5,433 nucleotides of DNA from Rhodospirillaceae bacterium (lineage in GTDB: Bacteria > Pseudomonadota > Alphaproteobacteria > Rhodospirillales > Magnetovibrionaceae): the NCBI GenBank assembly GCA_029881835.1, contig JAOULV010000108.1:1-5433 (forward strand). Reading direction: 5' to 3'. This document shows positions 1 through 5,329 of this stretch, in pieces. A program made the translations under genes and the position numbers. Every line of letters begins with the position of its first letter. The stretch's first letter is position 1. The notes below the pieces were generated by a model, which was given only the letters and a program-made list of their open reading frames with translations, did no database searches and had not been told where the DNA came from.

Positions 1-302
1 CGCATGTGTTTGTGGCGGCGATCCCAGTTTAGCTCCACCGTTACTTCGTCACCCACATCGGGGATTGTTTTTGCGTCTTCGGCAAGAACGTGAATGATGT
101 TTCCTTCTTCGTCTTTTAAGGTATCTATTATTTCAATTTCGCTACCCATTTGGGTGCGCAAAATACCGCTGTCACCGGGCTGACCGCCGCCGCTTGGGTA
201 AAAAACCGTTCGGTCAAGCTGAATACCACCATCAACTGCCGCCGTTACAACGCCGGTGCATGATTTAAGGTAAGCATCGGTGCGAAAAAGTTCATCGGTC
301 AT
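1..302 (-). CDS. AlaX-like alanyl-tRNA editing protein, N-terminal part (cut by window edge)
   Basis: This is a partial gene: 100 codons are visible and the rest lies beyond position 1. By family knowledge, AlaX proteins are free-standing relatives of the AlaRS editing domain that hydrolyse mischarged Ser-tRNA(Ala) (or Gly-tRNA(Ala)) in the cytoplasm. The sequence shows the family signature DRTVFYPSGGGQPGDSG at residues 30-46, followed by a beta-rich stretch (EIEIIDTLKDEEGNIIHVL) and then ELNWDRRHKHM at 90-100. That last stretch is where the family continues into its zinc-binding HxxxH motif, which would lie just outside the window and cannot be verified. The ATG at 300-302 is preceded by AGGAA (plus-strand 311-315) with an 8-nt spacer. 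It starts 24 nt after the DUF1127 stop codon on the same strand, so co-transcription is likely. The AlaX subtype cannot be decided from this fragment. Confidence 0.86.
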   Translation of the reverse strand, partial: MTDELFRTDAYLKSCTGVVTAAVDGGIQLDRTVFYPSGGGQPGDSGILRTQMGSEIEIIDTLKDEEGNIIHVLAEDAKTIPDVGDEVTVELNWDRRHKHM

Positions 303-326
303 AAATATTATTCCTGAAAATTATTT

Positions 327-590
327 TCATTCCTTCCAGAATGGTTTTGCCGCTTCTTTTTTAATATCTTCGCGGGTGTAGCCAATATCTTTGAGCATTC
401 TTTCTTCCATTTCCATGATCAAGTAGCGCATGGCCTTGCGCCGCTGCCATGTTAGCAAAACGACAAGCGCTTTGCGGGCTTCTTTTTCTATTAAGTATTT
501 TCCGTCATCCAGCCACGAACCCCACGACAGCGTCGGGGCGTGAAAAGACTTGCCGTTTTCGATTGTATCGATACAATTGCTACTATTCAT
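327..590 (-). CDS. Small DUF1127 (YjiS-like) protein, 87 aa
   Basis: This is a short, charged, cytoplasmic-looking protein with no signal peptide or membrane segment. Its C-terminal half, residues 47-87, matches the DUF1127 pattern: TWQRRKAMRYLIMEMEERML, then KDIGYTREDIKKEAAKPFWKE, with the typical 'L-x-D-I-G-hydrophobic-x-R-x-D-I' core and KPFW end. DUF1127 proteins are abundant in alphaproteobacteria. Some have been linked to RNA or phosphate-related regulation, but no biochemical role is firm, so none is assigned here. The frame is open further upstream to an ATG at 668. The ATG at 588-590 is preferred because AAAGGGG (plus-strand 599-605) lies 8 nt before it, and the upstream start codons have no ribosome binding site and fall in the predicted operator. 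The first 40 residues (MNSSNCIDTIENGKSF...) look variable and family-poor. The gene is divergent from mocR and directly upstream of alaX. Confidence 0.85.
   Translation of the reverse strand: MNSSNCIDTIENGKSFHAPTLSWGSWLDDGKYLIEKEARKALVVLLTWQRRKAMRYLIMEMEERMLKDIGYTREDIKKEAAKPFWKE
562..577. promoter_or_regulatory. Perfect 16-bp palindrome, candidate operator box 1
   Basis: ATTGTATCGATACAAT is a perfect inverted repeat of the half-site GATACAAT. It lies inside codons 5-10 of the DUF1127 gene. The same half-site recurs at 612-619, and a close variant (GATACCAT) at 661-668, both in the divergent promoter region. That recurrence argues for a protein-binding site rather than chance. The adjacent MocR regulator is the natural candidate ligand, which is inference. 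Confidence 0.45.
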
Positions 591-607
591 CACATTTTCC
601 CCTTTCA

Positions 608-620
608 TATTGATACAATG
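608..620. promoter_or_regulatory. Candidate operator box 2 (TATTGATACAATG)
   Basis: This is the second copy of the GATAC box. It is itself a small inverted repeat, ATTG-ATA-CAAT. It lies directly downstream of the predicted -10 element of the DUF1127-alaX promoter, about where transcription would begin, so binding here would be expected to repress that promoter. The box is seen in the sequence; its function is inferred. Confidence 0.45.
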
Positions 621-621
621 T

Positions 622-650
622 AAGGTATTGTTTGCTAATAAAGTGGTCAA
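622..650 (-). promoter_or_regulatory. Predicted promoter of DUF1127-alaX
   Basis: Read on the minus strand, TTGACC (plus-strand 645-650) is followed after 17 bp by TACCTT (plus-strand 622-627). This would give a start near 615 and a leader of about 25 nt ahead of the DUF1127 ATG. The -35 match is good (5 of 6 to TTGACA) and the -10 match is weak, so this is a by-eye call. Confidence 0.35.
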
Positions 651-656
651 TGTAAT
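628..656 (+). promoter_or_regulatory. Predicted promoter of mocR
   Basis: TTGTTT (628-633), a 17-bp spacer and TGTAAT (651-656, 5 of 6 to TATAAT) fit a sigma-70-like promoter. Transcription would start near 663, about 31 nt before the mocR ATG. Its elements interleave with those of the opposing DUF1127 promoter, so the two promoters occupy nearly the same DNA and probably compete for RNA polymerase. Confidence 0.35.
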
Positions 657-669
657 TATTGATACCATG
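657..669. promoter_or_regulatory. Candidate operator box 3 (TATTGATACCATG)
   Basis: This third GATAC box differs from box 2 by one base over 13. It begins immediately after the predicted mocR -10 element and spans its likely start point. It contains ATACCA, the hexamer reported as the direct-repeat unit bound by the MocR-family regulator GabR of Bacillus subtilis. Transferring that specificity to this distant relative is only a hint. Autorepression of mocR is the simplest reading. Confidence 0.42.
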
Positions 670-693
670 ACAATTTAATCGGGGTTAAGCAAA

Positions 694-2118
694 ATGGATA
701 TATGGACACCAAACATCTCTGGGCGCCCAGGACCAAAATACAAGGCTATTGCCGATTCAATTCTTTCTGATATTCGCGCGGGCAGCCTTGCCCCTGGCGA
801 GCGCCTGCCAACCCATCGCGACCTTGCTTATCGCCTAGGGGTGACTGTTGGAACCGTCACCCGTGCCTATTCCGAGGCCGAGCGCCGTGGCCTGGTGGCG
901 GGCGAGGTTGGGCGCGGTACATATGTGCGCGACCCGAACGAGCCGAGCAATTTCACTGTCGACAGAACTTTTAGCCTGTCCATCCAAAGCGAGGAAATTC
1001 TGGCGAAAGACGGGGTTTGCGATTTTAGCCTTAGTCTTCCCATAAGCGGTTTGGTGGAAAAATATTTTGCCAAAGCCCTTTCGGATATTGGCTCTTCGCG
1101 TGGACTTAATTCACTTTTAGATTACACCCCGGACACTGGCATCCCTTGCCACCGTCAGGCGGGTGCGGCGTGGATAAAATCAATATCCGGCATGGCGGTT
1201 GACCATTCGCAAGTTATTGTCACCAATGGTGCACAGCATGCGGTTTTGGCCGCCGTAATGACGCTTACGGTCAGGGGCGATACCATTTTGACCGAATGCA
1301 TGACCTATCATGGCATCAAAACATTGGCGTCAGAAATGGGGATAAAGCTTGTTGGTTTGGAAATGGATGAATTTGGCATTATCCCAAAATCGTTTGAAGC
1401 CGCCTGCAGAAACAGTTCACCAAAGGCGCTTTATACAATTCCTACCATGCAAAACCCCACATCGCGCACAATGCCGGAAAGCCGACGGCGTGAAATTGCC
1501 AAAATAGCGATTGAATACAGCGTGCCAATTATTGAAGATGATATTTTTGGTGCGATACCGGAAAAAAGGCCCCTTCCAATAACTTCGTTTGCGCCAAATC
1601 TTGGTTATTACGTAACTTCATTTTCAAAGTGCATTGCACCTGGATTGCGTTATGGGTACTTGGTCGCGCCACAAGGAATGGAGAGACGTGCGGGTTCGGT
1701 AATTCGCGATACCTGCCGCATGGCAACGCCGCTTATGGGTGAAATAGTTACCCAATGGATTGAAACTGGTGTGGCAAAAGAAATAGCCCAATTACAGCGA
1801 GGCGAAATGCTTGCAAGACAAAAAATTGCAGAAAACATTTTCAAAGGCTTAAAAATTGAAACCAATCCCGGCGCATTCACGGCATTACTGCATCTGCCCG
1901 AAACGTGGAGTGACGAAGAATTTACACTCGCGGCCAAAGAAAGGGATGTTCTTGTTGTGCCGACCAGCGTGTTTAGCGTTGGGCGAACCAGCAATCGAAA
2001 TATAGTAAGGATATGCCTTGGCGGGGCGCGCAATCTTGAACTGGTGGAACGTGGCGCAAGGGAAATAGTCGACCTTGTGCGTAATGGCAACAACGTTTAC
2101 GCAGAATCAATTGTCTAG
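694..2118 (+). CDS. MocR/GabR-family transcriptional regulator (GntR winged helix fused to PLP aminotransferase fold)
   Basis: This 474-aa protein has the usual MocR length. Residues 14-78 form a GntR-type winged helix (LAPGERLPTHRDLAYRLGV, then TVGTVTRAYSEAERRGLV and the wing GEVGRGTYV). A linker follows, then a fold-type I aminotransferase domain from about 105 to 465. PLP-site residues visible are N254 (MQNPTSRT), D282 in EDDIFG, the Schiff-base K312 (TSFSKCIAPGLRYGYL) and R439 (IVRICLGG), which normally holds the substrate carboxylate. An intact set implies that it binds PLP and senses an amino acid or amine, as MocR proteins do, more likely as a DNA-bound sensor than as a free enzyme. 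The EDDIFG motif has Phe285 where many relatives have Tyr. The ATG at 694 fits the family N-terminus and has GGGG at 681-684. It is divergent from DUF1127-alaX and likely autoregulated. The effector cannot be read from the sequence. Confidence 0.93.
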   Translation: MDIWTPNISGRPGPKYKAIADSILSDIRAGSLAPGERLPTHRDLAYRLGVTVGTVTRAYSEAERRGLVAGEVGRGTYVRDPNEPSNFTVDRTFSLSIQSEEILAKDGVCDFSLSLPISGLVEKYFAKALSDIGSSRGLNSLLDYTPDTGIPCHRQAGAAWIKSISGMAVDHSQVIVTNGAQHAVLAAVMTLTVRGDTILTECMTYHGIKTLASEMGIKLVGLEMDEFGIIPKSFEAACRNSSPKALYTIPTMQNPTSRTMPESRRREIAKIAIEYSVPIIEDDIFGAIPEKRPLPITSFAPNLGYYVTSFSKCIAPGLRYGYLVAPQGMERRAGSVIRDTCRMATPLMGEIVTQWIETGVAKEIAQLQRGEMLARQKIAENIFKGLKIETNPGAFTALLHLPETWSDEEFTLAAKERDVLVVPTSVFSVGRTSNRNIVRICLGGARNLELVERGAREIVDLVRNGNNVYAESIV

Positions 2119-2943
2119 CTAATCAAATTTTTCGCATGTATGGGCGTGATTAAGCGGGCCGTGGCCGTGGCCAATATTTGGTGCGGTTTTGATGGCTTCC
2201 AATACATATGCCCGGGCGCGCTTGACCGCCATTGATAATTCCATGCCTTGGGCCAGACCGGTTGCGATGGCAGAAGCGGTGGTGCATCCGGTCCCATGGG
2301 TGCTGGTGGTATTAATGCGGGGGCCGGAAAATATTTCTGCTTCACTACCTGATTTAAGTAAAACATCGCTTAAATTTTCATCCTTATTGTTTGGCAGATG
2401 GCCACCTTTTACCAACACCGCATTTGGTCCCAACGCCAATATCGCTTCACCCGCGCTAGCCATGTCATCAACGTTTTTTATTGTCATGCCTGAAATTGCT
2501 TCGGCTTCGGGAATGTTCGGGGTTAACACGCTCGCCATTGGCAACAGTGAATTTTTAAGCGCGCCCATGGCGTCGTCTTCTAATAATGAATGCCCGCCCT
2601 TGGCCACCATCACCGGATCGATCACAATGGGTATGTCGCCTGCCATTTGCTTTAATGTTTCCGCCACCGCTGTAATAATATCTGCCCGGTGCAACATGCC
2701 TATTTTAATGCAATCGGCGCCTATATCGGAAAGAACAACCGATATTTGCTTTATTATAAAATCAACCGGAACTTCAAAAATACCGTGCACCCCTTGGGTG
2801 TTTTGCGCGGTCAGGGCGGTTATGGCGGTTGTGGCAAACCCCGAAAGCGCCGTCACGGTTTTTATATCCGCCTGCACCCCGGCCCCACCACCGGAATCCG
2901 ACCCTGCGATAATAAGAACGCGTCCTTTTATTGTCCGGGGCAA
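2119..2943 (-). CDS. thiD: Hydroxymethylpyrimidine/phosphomethylpyrimidine kinase
   Basis: ThiD phosphorylates HMP to HMP-P and then to HMP-PP, the pyrimidine donor for thiamine phosphate synthesis, in the cytoplasm. The 274-aa length matches the family (about 266 in E. coli). Visible motifs are the N-terminal substrate loop AGSDSGGGAGVQADIKT (13-29), DPVMVAKGG (109-117), VLTPNIPEAE (139-148), VKGGH (178-182) and the ribokinase-family anion hole and catalytic segment HGTGC (216-220, Cys220), followed by TTASAIATGL. The C-terminal GHGHGPLNH (258-266) is also typical. It starts with TTG at 2941-2943, since no in-frame ATG exists before the essential N-terminal motif. GGAGA lies 5 nt upstream. 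It follows glmM by 38 nt and is probably the last gene of that transcript. Its stop codon abuts the mocR stop. A long plus-strand frame opposite it is a shadow. Confidence 0.97.
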   Translation of the reverse strand: MPRTIKGRVLIIAGSDSGGGAGVQADIKTVTALSGFATTAITALTAQNTQGVHGIFEVPVDFIIKQISVVLSDIGADCIKIGMLHRADIITAVAETLKQMAGDIPIVIDPVMVAKGGHSLLEDDAMGALKNSLLPMASVLTPNIPEAEAISGMTIKNVDDMASAGEAILALGPNAVLVKGGHLPNNKDENLSDVLLKSGSEAEIFSGPRINTTSTHGTGCTTASAIATGLAQGMELSMAVKRARAYVLEAIKTAPNIGHGHGPLNHAHTCEKFD

Positions 2944-2953
2944 TTTATTCTCC
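2941..2953 (-). promoter_or_regulatory. Ribosome binding site deciding the TTG start of thiD
   Basis: On the minus strand GGAGA (plus-strand 2949-2953) is followed by ATAAA and then TTG. The strong Shine-Dalgarno match at good spacing supports the non-ATG start. The next in-frame methionine, residue 83, would remove the AGSDSGGG substrate loop. Confidence 0.8.
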
Positions 2954-2981
2954 GCGTTTGTGCCTGCGTGAAAACTATTTA

Positions 2982-4325
2982 CTAATTTGCGATAAGTTCG
3001 ATATCGCCGACAAGACCATTGACCACTTCTTCAACAATTTTTTGGTCGCTACTTTCGGCCATTACACGGATTAGCGGCTCGGTTCCAGATTTGCGTATAA
3101 GCAAGCGCCCGTTACCATCAAGTTTTTTCTCGGCAGCGGAAATTGCCGTTTTTATTTTATCGCTTTCAAGCGGTGATTTTCCGTTAAAGCGTACATTTTT
3201 TAACAATTGCGGCAACGGTTCAAACAGGCGACACGCTTTGCTTGCCTTTCCATTGCCGGCCAAAACTGCCAACACTTGTAATGCGGCGATCAAGCCATCA
3301 CCGGTGGTGGAATAATCACCCAGCACAATATGACCGGATTGCTCGCCACCGATATTGCAACCCATTTCGCGCATGGCTTCGACCACGTATCTGTCGCCGA
3401 CGGGGGCGCGGTGCATTTTAATTCCGATGCCGGCAAGGTAATTTTCAAGACCAAGGTTGGACATAACGGTTGCTATTAAGGTTCCGTTATTTAAGGTTCC
3501 ATTTTCCTTCATGGATTTTGCCACCAATGCCATCAATTGGTCGCCATCCACCAGTTCGCCTTTTTCGTCGCAAATTATTACCCTATCGGCATCGCCATCC
3601 AATGCAATGCCCAGGTCTGCCCCATTTTTAATTACTTCTGCGCACATTTTTTCAGGGGAAGTAGAGCCGCAATCTTTATTTATGTTAAAGCCATCGGGCT
3701 CAACCCCAATGGTAATGACCTCGGCACCCAGTTCCCACAAAACTTCTGGTGCAACCTTGTATGCGGCACCGTTGGCGCAATCTAAAACTATTTTTAAACC
3801 CTCAAGGGTTTTTCCCCGCGGGAATGTCTGTTTAACAAATTCGGTGTAACGCCCAATGGCATCATCCAAACGGTATGCCCGGCCCAGTTCGCGGGCAGAA
3901 GCAAGATCGGGCACCATATTGCCGGCAACCCTGGTTTCAATTTCGGCCTCGACCTCGTCTGAAAGTTTGTAACCATCGGGGCCGAATATTTTTATCCCGT
4001 TATCTTCAAATGGATTGTGCGATGCGGAAATCATTACGCCTAAATCAGCCCTGAGCGAACGCGTAAGCATGGCAATGGCGGGGGTCGGCATCGGCCCCAC
4101 CAATATTACGTCCATGCCGCATGAAACAAAGCCTGCGGCCAATGCCTGCTCAATCATGTAGCCGGAAATTCGGGTGTCCTTACCAACCACCACCCGGTGG
4201 CGATGATTGCCACGGGTAAAGTGCAGCGCCGCCGCCTGGCCCACCAATAGCGCGGTTTGCGCCGTCATCGGGTGCTGGTTTGCGGTTCCGCGAATTCCGT
4301 CTGTACCAAAAAGCTTTTTTGTCAT
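2982..4325 (-). CDS. glmM: Phosphoglucosamine mutase
   Basis: GlmM interconverts glucosamine-6-phosphate and glucosamine-1-phosphate, feeding UDP-GlcNAc for peptidoglycan and lipopolysaccharide. At 447 aa it is full length (E. coli 445). Family landmarks appear in order: KLFGTDGIRGTA (4-15); the phosphoserine loop MISASHNPFEDNGIKIFG (98-115) with catalytic Ser102; the Mg2+-binding ALDGDADR (241-248) with Asp243, 245 and 247; the sugar-binding GGEQSGH (326-332); and the phosphate-binding RKSGTEPLIR (411-420). All key residues are intact, and the SASHNP context separates it from generic phosphomannomutases. The ATG at 4323-4325 matches the canonical MTKKLFGTDGIRG start, although no strong Shine-Dalgarno precedes it. 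It follows folP after 94 nt and precedes thiD by 38 nt, matching the widely conserved ftsH-folP-glmM order. Ser102 needs phosphorylation for activity, as in the family. Confidence 0.98.
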   Translation of the reverse strand: MTKKLFGTDGIRGTANQHPMTAQTALLVGQAAALHFTRGNHRHRVVVGKDTRISGYMIEQALAAGFVSCGMDVILVGPMPTPAIAMLTRSLRADLGVMISASHNPFEDNGIKIFGPDGYKLSDEVEAEIETRVAGNMVPDLASARELGRAYRLDDAIGRYTEFVKQTFPRGKTLEGLKIVLDCANGAAYKVAPEVLWELGAEVITIGVEPDGFNINKDCGSTSPEKMCAEVIKNGADLGIALDGDADRVIICDEKGELVDGDQLMALVAKSMKENGTLNNGTLIATVMSNLGLENYLAGIGIKMHRAPVGDRYVVEAMREMGCNIGGEQSGHIVLGDYSTTGDGLIAALQVLAVLAGNGKASKACRLFEPLPQLLKNVRFNGKSPLESDKIKTAISAAEKKLDGNGRLLIRKSGTEPLIRVMAESSDQKIVEEVVNGLVGDIELIAN

Positions 4326-4333
4326 GGTATTGT

Positions 4334-4349
4334 TTTAACCGATTTAACC
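4334..4349. repeat. Short tandem repeat TTTAACC x2 in glmM leader
   Basis: TTTAACC occurs at 4334-4340 and 4343-4349, a 9-bp period. On the transcribed strand it reads GGTTAAA-TC-GGTTAAA and ends 8 nt before the glmM ATG. The closer copy occupies the Shine-Dalgarno position although it matches the consensus poorly. It could be an operator-like pair or simply chance in AT-rich DNA. Confidence 0.3.
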
Positions 4350-4400
4350 CTAATGGCGTGTAAATTATTGTTTCTATTTTTTACATAGATAAAACAGATA

Positions 4401-4430
4401 AAAGCGCCCGCCCGCCCGTTCAAGCGCTTT
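4401..4430 (-). terminator. Stem-loop overlapping the folP stop, possible weak terminator or attenuator
   Basis: On the transcript strand AAAGCGC (plus-strand 4424-4430) and GCGCTTT (4401-4407) can form a 7-bp stem. The 16-nt loop holds the folP stop codon and three GGGC units, and the 3' side runs on into TTTTATCTGTTTTATC. The T-rich tail and the position between folP and glmM suggest partial termination or an RNA-processing or stability element. The U-tract is interrupted, so full termination is doubtful. Confidence 0.4.
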
Positions 4431-5244
4431 CTATTGCCGAAAAAACCTTAAGCGCCTGCACGGTTTCAGCCACATCGTGAACCCTTAGAATATTGACCCC
4501 GTTATTTATTCCCCAAATGCCCGCCGCCAACGACCCGGGCAAGCGGTCTTTGGCCGTGGCCTCGCCCGATATGGTGCCGATAAAGCTTTTGCGCGATACC
4601 CCCAACAATAACGCCAGCCCAAGAGATTGATACATATTCAGGGTTTTTAGTATCTGCAGGTTGTGTTCTAGATTTTTGCCAAATCCTATGCCGGGATCAA
4701 CCGCAATGCGTTCGCGTGCGATGCCTGCTTTTTCACAGACCTCGACCCGCTTTTTTAGGTATTCAAATACTTCTTTTGCCGCGTCCATATAGACCGGGTT
4801 TTTTTGCATTGTTCCGGGCTCGCCCTGCATATGCATTAAAACAACTGATGCGTCTGATTTTGCCACAACCTCAAGCGCGCGCTTGTCACCTTCCAGTGCC
4901 GTCACATCATTAACTATGCAAGCCCCCGCATCAATTGCCGCGCGCATCACATCCCCGTGACGGGTATCAATGGAAACCTTAATCTTGCTTGCCGTTAGGC
5001 GGGCGACCACCGCTTGGGTTCTTGATATTTCTTCGTCAATGGAAACAGGTTCGGCACCGGGGCGGGTTGATTCACCGCCGACATCAATTATATCGGCGCC
5101 TTGGGCTGCCAGCCTTAGGCCGCGCGCAACCGCATCATCAAATGAAAATGCGTCCCCGCCATCGGAAAAGCTATCGGGCGTGACATTTACAATGCCCATA
5201 ATTATAGGTCGTTCAAGCGACAGTCCGGCAAATGTTTTGTTCAC
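4420..5244 (-). CDS. folP: Dihydropteroate synthase
   Basis: FolP condenses 7,8-dihydropterin pyrophosphate with p-aminobenzoate to give dihydropteroate in folate synthesis, and it is the sulfonamide target. The 274-aa length is typical (E. coli 282). The TIM-barrel motifs are complete: MGIVNVTPDSFSDGG (16-30, Asn20), IIDVGGESTRPGA (52-64), SIDT (91-94, Asp93), VNDVTA (111-116), DPGIGFGK (183-190), LLGVSRKSFIG (213-223, Lys219) and RVHDV (254-258). Phe26 and Pro62, the positions commonly altered in sulfonamide-resistant enzymes (Phe28 and Pro64 in E. coli), are wild type and no loop insertion is seen, so a sensitive enzyme is expected. The start is GTG at 5242-5244. An in-frame stop lies two codons upstream, and the next ATG (residue 16) falls at the first beta-strand motif. 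GAGAG sits 11 nt upstream, a rather long spacing. Confidence 0.97.
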   Translation of the reverse strand: MNKTFAGLSLERPIIMGIVNVTPDSFSDGGDAFSFDDAVARGLRLAAQGADIIDVGGESTRPGAEPVSIDEEISRTQAVVARLTASKIKVSIDTRHGDVMRAAIDAGACIVNDVTALEGDKRALEVVAKSDASVVLMHMQGEPGTMQKNPVYMDAAKEVFEYLKKRVEVCEKAGIARERIAVDPGIGFGKNLEHNLQILKTLNMYQSLGLALLLGVSRKSFIGTISGEATAKDRLPGSLAAGIWGINNGVNILRVHDVAETVQALKVFSAIESA

Positions 5245-5260
5245 AGCTTAAAAAACTCTC
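5242..5260 (-). promoter_or_regulatory. GTG start and distant ribosome binding site of folP
   Basis: On the minus strand GAGAG (plus-strand 5256-5260) precedes GTG by 11 nt through a T-rich spacer. The combination of a long spacer and a GTG start suggests modest translation. The hairpin at 5267-5307 ends only 6 nt upstream of GAGAG, so folding could influence ribosome access. Confidence 0.55.
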
Positions 5261-5266
5261 TAAAGC

Positions 5267-5307
5267 AATACCCCGCCTGTTTAAGCAAACAAGGGCGGGG
5301 TATTTTT
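5267..5307. terminator. Strong GC-rich hairpin between ftsH and folP, terminator-like
   Basis: AATACCCCGCC (5267-5277) pairs perfectly with GGCGGGGTATT (5294-5304). Inside, TGTTT (5278-5282) pairs with AAACA (5287-5291) around an AAGC tetraloop, leaving a 2-nt bulge (5292-5293). The result is a 16-bp hairpin. The canonical T-run follows it on the plus strand (TATTTTTAAC), whereas on the minus strand, the direction of ftsH and folP, it is followed only by GCTTTAGAG. It may end antisense transcription from the right-hand side of folP, act as a weak ftsH terminator, or serve as an mRNA-stabilising 3' end. Confidence 0.75.
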
Positions 5308-5329
5308 AACCTGTTATGATTTTATAACC

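Noticed and set aside
591..668. Longer 113-aa form of the DUF1127 protein starting at 668, or a 93-aa form at 608
   Set aside because: Neither start has a Shine-Dalgarno, both would place coding sequence over the predicted promoter, and the ATG at 590 has AAAGGGG at good spacing.
1650..2093. A 147-codon open frame on the minus strand inside mocR
   Set aside because: It is a shadow of the mocR aminotransferase domain; its Ser/Arg-rich translation is typical of antisense frames.
2157..2172. GGCCGTGGCCGTGGCC tandem repeat near the end of thiD
   Set aside because: It encodes the conserved ThiD C-terminal GHGHGP and is explained by the protein sequence.
2189..2971. A 260-codon open frame on the plus strand opposite thiD
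   Set aside because: It is entirely antisense to a gene with complete ThiD motifs, its protein resembles no family I know, and no ribosome binding site supports it.
4334..4349. Possible CtrA cell-cycle site (TTAA...TTAA) upstream of glmM
   Set aside because: The two TTAA elements are separated by 5 nt, not the 7 nt of the CtrA consensus TTAA-N7-TTAA.
4387..4404. Tandem AGATAAAAC/AGATAAAAG repeat between folP and glmM
   Set aside because: Two imperfect 9-nt copies in AT-rich DNA, with no sign that they form part of a larger array or a known site.
5313..5328. Small inverted repeat GTTAT...ATAAC just after ftsH
   Set aside because: A 5-bp AT-rich stem is too weak to call a terminator.
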